Shown in pieces: positions 1-8,113 of a DNA stretch of 64,000 bases. The DNA is taken from contig NZ_CP110009.1 of assembly GCF_025947305.1 (NCBI RefSeq), forward strand, positions 2,707,501 through 2,771,500, in the 5' to 3' direction. The notes beneath the pieces were generated by a model. That model made no database searches. It was not told the DNA's origin and saw nothing but the letters and a program-made list of their open reading frames with translations. Both the position numbers and the translations under genes were made by a program. Position 1 is the first letter of the stretch. Every line of letters begins with the position of its first letter. The stretch comes from Flavobacterium sp. N3904. Lineage in GTDB: Bacteria; Bacteroidota; Bacteroidia; Flavobacteriales; Flavobacteriaceae.

Positions 1-46
1 GATGGATTGGAGTTGTAGAAGCGTTATCGAAATATACTTTTTTCAT
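1..46 (-). CDS. Cysteine desulfurase, N-terminal fragment
   Basis: Only the first 15 codons lie in the window; the gene runs off the left edge on the minus strand. They read MKKVYFDNASTTPIH, the characteristic start of the NifS/IscS class of PLP-dependent cysteine desulfurases (Y-x-D-N-A-A/S-T-T-x). These enzymes release sulfur from cysteine for Fe-S clusters and other thio-cofactors. The ATG is 4 bp after the stop of the EamA transporter gene on the same strand, so the two are probably co-transcribed. Which desulfurase subtype it is cannot be told from this fragment. Confidence 0.8.
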   Translation of the reverse strand, partial: MKKVYFDNASTTPIH

Positions 47-50
47 GGTT

Positions 51-974
51 TTAAATAGAATTTGAATCCTCAACTACTTTGAGTTTTTTATTTTTATTGG
101 ATAAAATAACTTTCTCATTAAAAATAAGAATCGACATTAAAATTAAGGAATAAGCAATCATTTGCACTACTGTTACTTCTTCTTTAAAATGAAAAATAGC
201 CAAGCAAAAATTGATAATAGGGTTGATGTACATCAAAATTCCCACCGTAGAAGAGTTGATTCCTTTTAAGGCATACAAATTTAGGAATAAAGGTATAATT
301 GTAAAAAAGAATACGATACAAAACAGGCAAATATAAAATAATGGTTCTGATGGAATTACACCACTATATTTTGGGTAAAAAGGCAAAATAATTAAGGCTA
401 TAAATAACAATTGTATGTTCAAAACTAGGAATTTATCAATTTCGCTATTCTTGCGTTGGCTTACCAAATACAAAGCATACGTTGAGGCAATAACTAGACT
501 AAAAAAAATATCATGAAAATGATTCAGTGATAATAAAACACAGCTAAAAGCACTAATAGTAACTGCCACCCACTGCCATTTGCTTAATTTTTCGTGTAAT
601 AAAAAATAGGCAAAAACGGTGGTCAGGATTGGGCAAATCAAGTAGGCCAGCGAACCCGCTTTTACACTAACATGATTGACCACAAAGATAAAAATAAACC
701 AATTGGAGGCCAAAATCAAACTACCAACCAAGGTTAAAACGGTGATGCTTTTTCTTCGTTGTTTTGGCATTGTTTTAAAATCTGTCCAGTTTTTTCGGAT
801 GGCATTTTGTCTAAACAATAGATTAATAAAAGTCATGGCAACCACACTAAAAAATACCCGATAGAATAAAATATCCAAAGAAGGATAATTGGAAATAGGT
901 TTCAAAGCCAGACTAAAAAAGCCCCAGATAAAAAAAGCCAAAAAGGCAGCAATATAATAGTTGTATTTTTTCAT
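51..974 (-). CDS. EamA/RarD-like drug-metabolite family transporter
   Basis: A 307-residue integral membrane protein with about ten hydrophobic helices and a short basic tail, the usual architecture and length of the EamA (DMT superfamily) exporters with two five-helix repeats. The N-terminus (FFIWGFFSLALKPISNYPSLDIL) and the internal ASNWFIFIFVVNHVSVKAGSL region resemble RarD-type members (both segments start near residues 15 and 89). Family members export amino acids, metabolites or drugs; the substrate cannot be read from sequence. It precedes the cysteine desulfurase by 4 bp. Confidence 0.85.
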   Translation of the reverse strand: MKKYNYYIAAFLAFFIWGFFSLALKPISNYPSLDILFYRVFFSVVAMTFINLLFRQNAIRKNWTDFKTMPKQRRKSITVLTLVGSLILASNWFIFIFVVNHVSVKAGSLAYLICPILTTVFAYFLLHEKLSKWQWVAVTISAFSCVLLSLNHFHDIFFSLVIASTYALYLVSQRKNSEIDKFLVLNIQLLFIALIILPFYPKYSGVIPSEPLFYICLFCIVFFFTIIPLFLNLYALKGINSSTVGILMYINPIINFCLAIFHFKEEVTVVQMIAYSLILMSILIFNEKVILSNKNKKLKVVEDSNSI

Positions 975-1178
975 TCAGAAAAAGTAAATTACGGCAAAGA
1001 TAAGGAATTCTGCCTCCATTGAATTTTTAGAATACAATCATTTTTTATTAAATTGAAGCGAGGCGTTTTAAGTAGCTAATAGGAATTGAGACCCAATTTG
1101 ATGTTAAAAAATGTGTTTTTGTTCCTTAAACTTTAAGAAACAAATTAAAAATTCTATTTTTGTTTAAAATAATAAATA

Positions 1179-2129
1179 ATGAAACAATTTCTAGGAATAG
1201 TAGTTTGTGCATTGGCTTTAAACAGTTGTGATGATGGTAATTTAATTGTAGAAAATATTGATTTTACTGATGTACCTACACAAAGTTGCACGACTAATGA
1301 TTTACTTTATAAACTGAATGATCAAGAATCATTGATTCTCAATATTCCATCAACTACTTTTAGCAACAACCCAACTGATGTTGGTGATCCTATAAGTTTA
1401 GATATTAATTCTACCAACCAGGTAGTATACACTTTTTATAACGGAAAAGTCGTTACTGCCAATATATGTGACGTAATAAAACCGCCCACGCCATCTGTAA
1501 ACAGCCAATGGAATGCGACCTCCGGTAAAATTCAAATTACGGTCACACAGCAATCAACATCCGATGCAACAAACAATAGTACGACCATTACAGGATATAA
1601 TAATAATATAGTTTTCAAGAACATCACTTTTGATAAAGGAGACGGTACGACTCAGTTTTATGAAACATTTTCATATGGTGATTATTTGGTTAAGGCGGTT
1701 CCTTTGCCATTTGCATTTAATGGAATACTGAGTAAGTGTGACAACAGCAACGAAGTCTATGATTTTAGCCCAAGTGAATCCTTTACTTTAATTATTGATC
1801 CTCTACTTATTGCCAATGAAGTTACACTCCCAAACAAACCAAGAATTGGAGTAATAGGAGCGACAGTAAATAAACTAGCCTATCGTTTGTTTACAAATGG
1901 TGTGGTAACCAAAAGCTATTTTTGTAACGCTACCGTTCCAGTTTTACCCTCAGTAAGTCAAGAATGGTTAGGAAAAGTAGGAGGAACGATTGAGGTAACA
2001 ACAACAACATTAACCGCAAATAGTTTTACACACACTATTGTTCTTAAAAATGTGACACTCCTAAAAGGAAATAGTAGTTTTCTACTGGGAGACAATTATA
2101 AATATGGGGAGCTTATAACCATAAAATAA
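1179..2129 (+). CDS. Lipoprotein with tandem internal duplication
   Basis: A 316-residue protein with a short lipoprotein signal peptide (MKQFLGIVVCALALNSC; lipid cysteine at residue 17). The mature part consists of two related halves, about residues 37-171 and 187-316. Each begins with a cysteine and contains a Y-x(1-3)-F/L-x-N-G-x-V-x(4)-C segment, then P-S-V-x-x-x-W, a Thr-rich strand, a x-I-V-x-K-N-x-T segment, and ends in a Y-G-[DE] motif. Each half has two cysteines about 60 residues apart, so one disulfide per repeat is plausible. I do not recognise a named domain. It is probably anchored at the outer membrane or exposed on the surface. Function unknown. Confidence 0.7.
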   Translation: MKQFLGIVVCALALNSCDDGNLIVENIDFTDVPTQSCTTNDLLYKLNDQESLILNIPSTTFSNNPTDVGDPISLDINSTNQVVYTFYNGKVVTANICDVIKPPTPSVNSQWNATSGKIQITVTQQSTSDATNNSTTITGYNNNIVFKNITFDKGDGTTQFYETFSYGDYLVKAVPLPFAFNGILSKCDNSNEVYDFSPSESFTLIIDPLLIANEVTLPNKPRIGVIGATVNKLAYRLFTNGVVTKSYFCNATVPVLPSVSQEWLGKVGGTIEVTTTTLTANSFTHTIVLKNVTLLKGNSSFLLGDNYKYGELITIK

Positions 2130-2146
2130 TTAAATATATTGAAAGA

Positions 2147-2187
2147 AAAAACGTCAATGGCTATTATTGCACATTGACGTTTTTTTT
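2147..2187. terminator. Bidirectional rho-independent terminator
   Basis: The inverted repeat AACGTCAATG / CATTGACGTT is flanked by A- and T-runs on both sides. It sits between the convergent lipoprotein and Smr genes and can serve both strands. Confidence 0.85.
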
Positions 2188-2203
2188 ATGGTTCTAAGTG
2201 AGT

Positions 2204-2752
2204 TTACTTATTCTGTTTGAAATAAACCTCCGTAGCACCAGCTCCATATTTTTGATAATTGGCATCCTGGAAAACGATGTTATCATAACGTCCCAATAAA
2301 AAGTCCAATTCCGATTTCAATACGCCTTCTCCCACACCGTGAATAAAAACAATCTTCGGAATTCTATTGCGAATTGCAAATTCAATATGGCGTTTGGCCG
2401 TTTCCGACTGTAAAGTCAAAATATCATAATTGGACATTCCACGTTTATTGGGTACCAGTTTTTCAATATGCAAATCAAACTCTGGAGCTACAAATTCATT
2501 CTTGTCTTTTTTCTCTTTGACAAAACTTCTTGGTTTTGGAATTTCCTTTTCTTTGTTGATTTCGTTAATGTTAATGCCTTTAATTCCATCCATCAAGTTG
2601 CCTGAATCACCAATTTTAATGAGTTCATTGGCAGCAAAATTCATCACAAAACCATCTACAGTTTCAATAGTCACCACTTTGTCTTTTACAGACAAAACCA
2701 CACCATCCACTGCTTCGTCCAATACTGAAACTTTATCTCCTTTGTTAAACAT
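2204..2752 (-). CDS. DUF2027/Smr-domain protein
   Basis: A 182-residue protein. The N-terminal 50 residues form a small beta-rich segment (FNKGDKVSVLDEAVDGVV) typical of the DUF2027 proteins of Bacteroidota. A charged Lys/Glu linker (about 65-85) follows, then a C-terminal Smr domain (about 95-180). The Smr signatures are DLHIEKLV and the glycine-rich loop IHGVGEGVLK. Smr domains, first described in MutS2, bind nucleic acid and some nick DNA or cleave RNA on stalled ribosomes. The start codon overlaps the end of the upstream small membrane protein by 8 bp, so they are translationally linked. Confidence 0.85.
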   Translation of the reverse strand: MFNKGDKVSVLDEAVDGVVLSVKDKVVTIETVDGFVMNFAANELIKIGDSGNLMDGIKGININEINKEKEIPKPRSFVKEKKDKNEFVAPEFDLHIEKLVPNKRGMSNYDILTLQSETAKRHIEFAIRNRIPKIVFIHGVGEGVLKSELDFLLGRYDNIVFQDANYQKYGAGATEVYFKQNK

Positions 2753-2948
2753 CGTCTTCTTCGTTATCTTGATTTTTACTTGGAGTCCTGCTACTCAGCT
2801 GCATCATTCCCATCATAAAAACGACTATGGCAATCACCATTACATAAACGTTTTTTTCGGCACTTACCTGCTCATACAAAGCAATCCCAATGGCAAAAGC
2901 CATTATCAGAATTATAAATTTTTTCATCATTTTGTTTTCAATCTTCAA
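2745..2948 (-). CDS. Small two-helix membrane protein
   Basis: A 67-residue protein with two hydrophobic stretches (about 9-25 and 33-50) and a polar acidic C-terminus (SKNQDNEEDDV). It overlaps the start of the Smr-domain gene by 8 bp in another frame, which is strong evidence that it is a real gene. No family recognised and no function assigned. Confidence 0.65.
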   Translation of the reverse strand: MKIENKMMKKFIILIMAFAIGIALYEQVSAEKNVYVMVIAIVVFMMGMMQLSSRTPSKNQDNEEDDV

Positions 2949-3382
2949 AAATACTAAACTTTTTGACTTATTGAGACGAATCAGTTTGCAGTTTTCAGTA
3001 TTCGGGCAAAAACAAAAGAAAATACAAATATAAAATGGGCTGTCTAAAATCTAAAACCTTCAAGAAGGGATATCACATAAAAACATCCAATTAACATTTT
3101 AGCAATCTAGCTCTATATTATTTTTTAATTTTTGATTACTATGAAATCTGATGAAATAATCCTTCAGTTTTTCAATGCAAGTGTGCTTTTTTTGTGAGAT
3201 TTATTAATTATTTTTAGCTTTTTAGATGTATTTCATCGATAATATTTGGTCTTCATCTTACTTTTATTTTAAATTTGATTAGTTATAAGTATTTGAAGAT
3301 AAGCGATTTCTAAAAAATAGAGATTATTTTAGAGTCAAAAACCACTATAAAATTATAAAGTTTAACATAAAATAAAATCGAT
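2949..3382. other. AT-rich intergenic region
   Basis: About 430 bp without a supported gene, very AT-rich, lying between the minus-strand Smr pair and a possible small plus-strand transcription unit. It should hold the promoters of both. I could not identify a convincing TTG/TANNTTTG pair or a structured RNA in it. Confidence 0.4.
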
Positions 3383-3490
3383 ATGTATTTATTATTAGAA
3401 ATTGGAATCGTTGCAGGAATTTTACTTTTACATCAACTTTTTTCTTCTGCCATAAGTAAAAGACTTTCAAAGATACAAAACCACAAATAA
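3383..3490 (+). CDS. Possible 35-residue membrane peptide
   Basis: A short reading frame starting at ATG 3383 encodes 35 residues: one hydrophobic helix (about residues 2-24, beginning MYLLLEIGIVAGILLLHQLF) followed by a basic tail with two KR/SK clusters. It is too short for ordinary gene calling. In its favour are the helix-plus-basic-tail design, its isolation in an otherwise empty 800-bp region, and a well-formed rho-independent terminator about 90 bp downstream on the same strand. Against it is the general ease of finding hydrophobic short frames in AT-rich DNA. Confidence 0.35.
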   Translation: MYLLLEIGIVAGILLLHQLFSSAISKRLSKIQNHK

Positions 3491-3576
3491 ATTGGTGCTG
3501 AATTGAAATTATCAGTTTCAATTTCTCGTCAACTTTTTCCAGAGTACACTTTTAAATTTTTTAATTCACAAAACAG

Positions 3577-3620
3577 AATCCACAAAGTAACGATTTGTTA
3601 TTTTGTGGATTTTATTTTTT
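3577..3620 (+). terminator. Rho-independent terminator
   Basis: AATCCACAAAGTAAC pairs with the following GTTATTTTGTGGATT, and a T-rich tail follows. No annotated plus-strand gene other than the possible 35-residue peptide precedes it. Confidence 0.75.
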
Positions 3621-3759
3621 TAAAATTTCTTCAGATTAATGCAGAATAAATCAAAAATGCGATTGCATTTATGAAGCCTTGTCCTGATACCTTTTTGTCT
3701 CCTTTTTAGAAGGCAAAAGATACATGCGAATAGCAGGAATAGCTCCTAATTATTCTACT

Positions 3760-5118
3760 TTATTTATTCCAATCAATCTTTCTCGAGAAGTACATTACGG
3801 CTGCAAGTATTCCAAACAAACCGATACTTCCTACCAATAATGCGTAGTTTTCCAATTGAATAATGACATAGATAAAAGCATACAGTCCTGTTAGCGATGC
3901 GGCGATAAACAGGGGGAATTTGTTGCCCTTTAAGATCGAAACGGAGTAGAGCGAGATTAAAGCGATGACAGCTATGGCAGCGATTAAGTAAGCTTTCATA
4001 AAACTGCTGTGTTCAGTTATCGAAATAAGCAATGTGTAAAATAGAATAAGAGCCAGTCCAATCATCGAATACTGGAAAATATGTATTCTGATTTTGCTGA
4101 TGGATTGGATTAGGAAAAAAATCAAAAACGTCAGGCCGATTACCAGAAAACCATATTTGGCTGCTCTTTCGTTTTGTTGGTATTGGTTTACCGGAATTAC
4201 AAAATCGACTCCAAAAGCATAAACGCCCAAATCGGGTAAATTTTCAAAGAATTGTTGCGAAAAAGCTCTGTTGATGTGAAGAATTTTCCAGTTGGCCACA
4301 AAACCATTATTGTCGATTTTTTTGGTTTTGTCGTCGGGAAGAAAGTTACCGGTAAAACTCGGCGAACTCCAATTAGACTGCATACTCATTAGAGTAGTTT
4401 TGCCAATTGGAACCATTTTTATCTGCTTGCTTCCGTTGTAGGTAATGTCAAAATTAAAGTTGGTTTTGTCTGTTTTTAAAATAGTTTTCAAATCGATATA
4501 ACCGGTTTCCAAGGCTTGGGTAGTATCGTTTGAGTTTGTGCTGTAAACGGGTTCGAAAGTAAATTTATTACTACCAAGATTAATTTTTACTTCGTCTTTG
4601 ATGCTTTTTAGGTTGGTGGTTTTTATCAAAATAGAGGCTTTATTCCACTGAATATTTTCGGTCGGAATGTTTTTGCTGCTAAAATCGGGCTGAATATAAT
4701 TACCGGCAAAATTCATTTTGGAACTGTATACCACCGATTCATAATTGTTTCGATTGAGCACTTTGGTCATAACATTCGATTTGGCTTTCAAATCTTCAGG
4801 AAAGAAATAGGCATATTTGGTAATGGCTTTTCGTTGTTTTACTGTTTCATTTGTTTTTTGGTTGATCGACAGTGTTTCATCAAAAGTAGTGTAAGGCACT
4901 TTCAATATCGGGCCGTAAAAAAAGACGCTTTCGCCCCATTTATCGTTGATTTCGGAGATGACTTCTTCCTGACGATTGGAGCGTTCAAATATCAAACTTT
5001 TGACAAATTCCAGCGGAATAAGCAAAATCAGGGTTAATATTCCAACCATTATCATTTTGGCAGTATTGGATTGAAAAAAAGGAGTTGGAGTTGGGTTTTG
5101 GTTTTCTGGTGTTTCCAT
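3760..5118 (-). CDS. creD: CreD-family inner membrane protein
   Basis: A 452-residue protein matching CreD in length and layout. One N-terminal membrane helix (about 19-36) is followed by a large extracytoplasmic domain (about 40-310) and five or six closely packed helices at the C-terminus (about 320-445). The conserved opening (TLILLIPLEFVKSLIFERSNRQ) and IxxKWGxxxxxxGPILxVPY near residue 60 fit the family. In enterobacteria creD belongs to the CreBC regulon and affects envelope integrity and sensitivity to beta-lactams and colicin E2; the biochemical role is unknown. Here it is the last gene of a minus-strand run under a winged-helix regulator rather than CreBC. Confidence 0.88.
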   Translation of the reverse strand: METPENQNPTPTPFFQSNTAKMIMVGILTLILLIPLEFVKSLIFERSNRQEEVISEINDKWGESVFFYGPILKVPYTTFDETLSINQKTNETVKQRKAITKYAYFFPEDLKAKSNVMTKVLNRNNYESVVYSSKMNFAGNYIQPDFSSKNIPTENIQWNKASILIKTTNLKSIKDEVKINLGSNKFTFEPVYSTNSNDTTQALETGYIDLKTILKTDKTNFNFDITYNGSKQIKMVPIGKTTLMSMQSNWSSPSFTGNFLPDDKTKKIDNNGFVANWKILHINRAFSQQFFENLPDLGVYAFGVDFVIPVNQYQQNERAAKYGFLVIGLTFLIFFLIQSISKIRIHIFQYSMIGLALILFYTLLISITEHSSFMKAYLIAAIAVIALISLYSVSILKGNKFPLFIAASLTGLYAFIYVIIQLENYALLVGSIGLFGILAAVMYFSRKIDWNK

Positions 5119-5155
5119 GTTTTTTTGTTTTAGGATTATTAATTTAAAAGCTGAA

Positions 5156-5476
5156 TTATAGTAGTTTATAAATATTTAAAAAACTGTAGTATAGAAATGC
5201 AATGGGAATATTGCTCAACAGAATTATAATTTTAATACCGATGTTTTTTCGCTGTTGGGGCAAAATATAAAAATGATGCAGCAAATGACCAAGCATGATT
5301 GCATTGAGAGGCAAAGCCATGATGATAAAAATACAGTTAATAATAAACACGAAAGAAGTGTCCTGTAGTGTCAGAAAAAGAATAAAAAAGAATGTGCCAA
5401 TGGTAAAACAACCAACAGCAAGTTCTGTAGAAGTTTTGCCTTCAAAAGGTTCTTCTTGGGTTAGGGTAGTTTGCAT
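5156..5476 (-). CDS. Small membrane protein in creD cluster
   Basis: A 106-residue protein with three hydrophobic segments (about 22-40, 43-66 and 82-104) and a His-rich loop (GHLLHHFY) between the second and third. It lies 3 bp after the Coq4-like gene and 37 bp before creD on the same strand, which supports it as part of one transcript. No named family recognised. Confidence 0.7.
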   Translation of the reverse strand: MQTTLTQEEPFEGKTSTELAVGCFTIGTFFFILFLTLQDTSFVFIINCIFIIMALPLNAIMLGHLLHHFYILPQQRKNIGIKIIILLSNIPIAFLYYSFLNIYKLL

Positions 5477-5479
5477 GAT

Positions 5480-5933
5480 TTAAATTTTAAAAGTTTGTTT
5501 AATTGTTGAAATTGGAATCAGAAGCATTTTTGAAAAATCAAGACAATGAAAACGATAAGCTATTTTTCCTTTGCGAAATTCCAAGAAGAAATATTTGATA
5601 TTAGTAAGATAGAAGAGCGTTCCAGCAAGAACGACTAGGTATAAATACAAACTTTTTTTTTCCATTTCCCAATAGGTAATATTGCATTCCTATTTCTTCT
5701 CGAACGCTTACACCAGTGTTTGTGAGTACGTGTATAATATCGTGATCTTCTAGTTTGGGTTGAATGTCAAAATTATTTTTTAGTAGAAATTGTCCCAAAT
5801 GATAGCCTAATGTTTCTTCAGGATAATCGAGTAATCCTTGTTTGTCAATCTCCCAAGCTTTTTTGTTTTTAAAGAATCGCTGATATGGCTTTTTGCTCCA
5901 TTCGTACATTTTTTCAATTAGTTTGTCTTTCAT
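5480..5933 (-). pseudogene. Coq4-like protein interrupted by a frameshift
   Basis: Two overlapping frames (5601-5933, 110 aa; 5480-5665, 61 aa) together make one protein. The first carries the N-terminal two thirds (through GVSVREEIGMQYYLLGNGK); the second continues naturally as KSLYLYLVVLAGTLFYL and runs to the end (DFSKMLLIPI). The switch falls in a run of nine A (minus strand, about 5642-5651). With eight A the frame would be open for 150 residues, the length I recall for the flavobacterial relatives annotated as ubiquinone-biosynthesis Coq4-like. It could be a true pseudogene, a phase-variable tract, slippage during expression, or a sequencing error. Confidence 0.75.
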
Positions 5934-5992
5934 TGTTTTTTTTTTGTTACTATTCTTTCTTTTGTATTTACTGTTTTTGTGTATTTAAAAGT

Positions 5993-6009
5993 ACTTTGAA
6001 ATTCAAAGT
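5993..6009. promoter_or_regulatory. Candidate operator upstream of coq4-like/creD genes
   Basis: ACTTTGAAATTCAAAGT is a perfect inverted repeat with 8-bp arms around one base. It lies in the gap between the winged-helix regulator gene and the Coq4-like gene, 60 bp upstream of the latter's start. A near copy sits at 7656-7672, and both are preceded by AAAGT. It is probably the binding site of the regulator encoded next to it. Confidence 0.55.
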
Positions 6010-6028
6010 TTAAAAACAAAAAAATACC

Positions 6029-6325
6029 TTATCGTTTCTGTATTAATTTTTCGAGTGCATTAATGTGATCTTCGAATGCTTTACGGCCATCTTTGGTTGC
6101 TTTGTAGCTTGTGTTCGGTTTTTTGCCAATGAACTGTTTTTCGATAGCAATGTAATTTTCGATTTCTAGAGCTTTGGTATGGCTGGCGAGATTACCATCA
6201 GTAACACCCAGCAATTCTTTTAAAGTACTAAAATCGGCCGATTCATTGACCATCAAAACCGACATGATACCAAGTCGTATGCGGTGGTCAAAAGCTTTAT
6301 TTATATTTTGAATAATGTTTTTCAA
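6029..6325 (-). CDS. Winged-helix transcriptional regulator (HTH_34-like)
   Basis: A 98-residue single-domain protein. The first helices (FDHRIRLGIMSVLMVN) and the recognition helix region (LKELLGVTDGNLASHTKALE, about 36-55) fit the ArsR/MarR-like winged-helix family PF13601. The wing follows (IAIEKQFIGKKPNTSYKAT). It has no ligand-binding extension and no metal-binding cysteines. It starts 3 bp after the permuted hydrolase gene, so it is part of the upstream operon. Small regulators of this kind often repress their own operon; the two matching inverted repeats in this cluster are natural candidates for its sites. Confidence 0.85.
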   Translation of the reverse strand: MKNIIQNINKAFDHRIRLGIMSVLMVNESADFSTLKELLGVTDGNLASHTKALEIENYIAIEKQFIGKKPNTSYKATKDGRKAFEDHINALEKLIQKR

Positions 6326-6328
6326 ATC

Positions 6329-7000
6329 TTAGTAAGTATCTATAATTGTTGTAACTGTTTTGGCATTTTCTAGATTGGCAGGAGCAACAACGCTTTCTTC
6401 CAACGGAATAGTATTCCCATATCTTTCGTCTAATATTGCTTGAACTTTCGGGTCTTTTAAATTGAAATCTTTTAATTTTTGAAGCGGGCATAATTCGATT
6501 CCAGCTCCATTTTTATATATTTTCCAGATTAATTCGGAGCAATACATTTTATCATGAGACCATTCAAAATACAAATCATAGTCTTTATTTTTTAACTGAT
6601 TCCCATAATTCTTCATTTTTCGAATCGTTAATGAATCTAAAAGTGAAGGCGCATTTTTAATTCTTGTTACCACAAAACGACCGTCTTTTCCGCGATTGAT
6701 CCAGACTTCGAGCGGAGTATTTTTTACGGGTTGTACTGCTTCAAATACATATTTTTTACCCTTTTCAATAAATACAATTCCGCAATGAGAAAATTTGGAG
6801 TTGGTTGCTATTCGAATGGCTTCACATTGTTTGGATTGTGAAGTTTGAAAAATCATATCGCCTTCTTGTATTTTATCTAATAGAGTAACAGTTCGAGCAC
6901 CAAAAAGTATATTTCCAAACATTGAATTAGCAATGAATAAAGCACATCCAAAACTCATTAGAAAGGTAACTATGGCAAAAATGTATTTTGTTTTTTTCAT
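6329..7000 (-). CDS. YiiX/YebB-like permuted NlpC/P60 cysteine hydrolase
   Basis: A 223-residue protein with an N-terminal signal or anchor helix (about 5-27). The permuted NlpC/P60 (PF05708) signatures are LDKIQEGDMIFQ, the His motif SKFSHCGIVF (His72) and the Cys motif MYCSELIWKIY (Cys154). In permuted members the catalytic His precedes the catalytic Cys, as seen here. Family members are thiol amidases or acyltransferases; the substrate (peptidoglycan peptide or lipid) cannot be decided. It lies between a membrane protein and the winged-helix regulator in one operon, facing the envelope. Confidence 0.8.
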   Translation of the reverse strand: MKKTKYIFAIVTFLMSFGCALFIANSMFGNILFGARTVTLLDKIQEGDMIFQTSQSKQCEAIRIATNSKFSHCGIVFIEKGKKYVFEAVQPVKNTPLEVWINRGKDGRFVVTRIKNAPSLLDSLTIRKMKNYGNQLKNKDYDLYFEWSHDKMYCSELIWKIYKNGAGIELCPLQKLKDFNLKDPKVQAILDERYGNTIPLEESVVAPANLENAKTVTTIIDTY

Positions 7001-7040
7001 CTTTTCATGTTAGATATTTTTTTCATCTGCATTTTAAAAT

Positions 7041-7646
7041 CTAATTCCTGTCGTATTTAAAATACATCATGCTTCCGTAAATGATATGGCAAATTCCAAA
7101 ACCTAATGCCCAAAACTCCAATGCGTATCCCGACAATTCAGTAGAAATAAGACCTAAGATTATAATTGTGATTCCGAGATAGCGAACGTCTCTAAAAGTG
7201 TATTTACTTGCGTTTACACAAGACAATCCATAAAAAATCAGTGTAACCGGTGCTATTAAACCATAGCTTCCGTTTCGTAATAATAACAAGCCAAAAATTC
7301 CTCCGGTAACCAAGGGAATCAAGAAATTGGTCAGCAATCTTTTGGTCGTAGCATTCCATACAGTTTCTCCCTCTTTTTTTGCTTTTTTAAAGGTTAGTAA
7401 TGAAGCGGTAGTTATAGACAAAAACAATACAACAAAAGCTGTCAATAAAATAAGTTTGAAAGTTGTGCTTTCTAAAGTTATAATGTAGTTGTTGTTATTT
7501 TGGATTAATTTATGGGCTATGTAAGCGCCTATCAAAGCATATGCGCCAGCCATTATTCCAGCCAAACCACTCAATGATATAAACTGAGATGATTTGTTCA
7601 TCATGTTCTTGATGTCACTAATGTCTTGTAAATATTTATCTTCCAT
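7041..7646 (-). CDS. Six-helix membrane protein of regulator cluster
   Basis: A 201-residue protein. A short polar N-terminus (MEDKYLQDISDIKNMMNKSS) is followed by about six hydrophobic helices, with a basic loop (FKKAKKEGETVWNATTKRLL) near residues 89-108. It is the first gene of the minus-strand cluster and lies just after the inverted repeat at 7656-7672. Proteins of this design often accompany small winged-helix regulators in flavobacteria. No biochemical role is known to me. Confidence 0.7.
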   Translation of the reverse strand: MEDKYLQDISDIKNMMNKSSQFISLSGLAGIMAGAYALIGAYIAHKLIQNNNNYIITLESTTFKLILLTAFVVLFLSITTASLLTFKKAKKEGETVWNATTKRLLTNFLIPLVTGGIFGLLLLRNGSYGLIAPVTLIFYGLSCVNASKYTFRDVRYLGITIIILGLISTELSGYALEFWALGFGICHIIYGSMMYFKYDRN

Positions 7647-7655
7647 ATATAAAGT

Positions 7656-7672
7656 ACTTTGAATTGCAAAGT
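7656..7672. promoter_or_regulatory. Candidate operator upstream of membrane-protein/regulator genes
   Basis: ACTTTGAATTGCAAAGT, an inverted repeat (ACTTTG/CAAAGT) that differs at only two positions from the site at 5993-6009. It ends about 10 bp upstream of the first codon of the operon and lies in the divergent gap to the DUF1801 gene, where a bound repressor could block both directions. Confidence 0.55.
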
Positions 7673-7720
7673 AAGTAATAAAATTTTACAAATCCAATAC
7701 TTTTTAATTATTTTTATTGA

Positions 7721-8071
7721 ATGAAATTGACCGATGAATACATTTGGCGCCAATCACAAAAACATCAAATGATGCTATTGCATTTGATCAGTGTTTTTAT
7801 ACGTGAAATTCCAGATTTAGAAATGCATTTTAAATGGGGAATGCCTTATCTGTATTATAAAAAAAGGATGTTTTGCTATTTGATTTCTAATTCAAAAAAA
7901 GACTTTGTTGATGCTGGTTTTGCCAGAGGATTTCAATTAAAAAGAAATCAAGAAAGTCTTGTTGATGAAAAGAGAAATACTGTAAAGTCACTTCGTTATT
8001 TTAATTTGGAAGAGATTGACAATGCTATTTTGCAAGATGTGATTCTGGAAGCCAAAACGTTGTATAAATAA
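7721..8071 (+). CDS. DUF1801 domain protein
   Basis: A 116-residue cytoplasmic protein that fits the DUF1801 (YdhG-like) fold: an opening helix, then the signature EMHFKWGMPYLYYKKRMFCYL and FVDAGFARGFQLK, and a C-terminal helix. Members are small single-domain proteins of unknown biochemical role, related in fold to the iron-sulfur/frataxin-like group. It is divergent from the creD cluster, 75 bp away, and ends at a terminator. Confidence 0.8.
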   Translation: MKLTDEYIWRQSQKHQMMLLHLISVFIREIPDLEMHFKWGMPYLYYKKRMFCYLISNSKKDFVDAGFARGFQLKRNQESLVDEKRNTVKSLRYFNLEEIDNAILQDVILEAKTLYK

Positions 8072-8072
8072 A

Positions 8073-8096
8073 AAAATCTCCCGAAGGAGATTTTAT
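8073..8096. terminator. Bidirectional rho-independent terminator
   Basis: AAAATCTCC / GGAGATTTT form a 9-bp stem with a CGAA tetraloop between convergent genes. The better T-run is on the minus strand. Confidence 0.85.
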
Positions 8097-8113
8097 AGTA
8101 TAATTTGAAAAGA

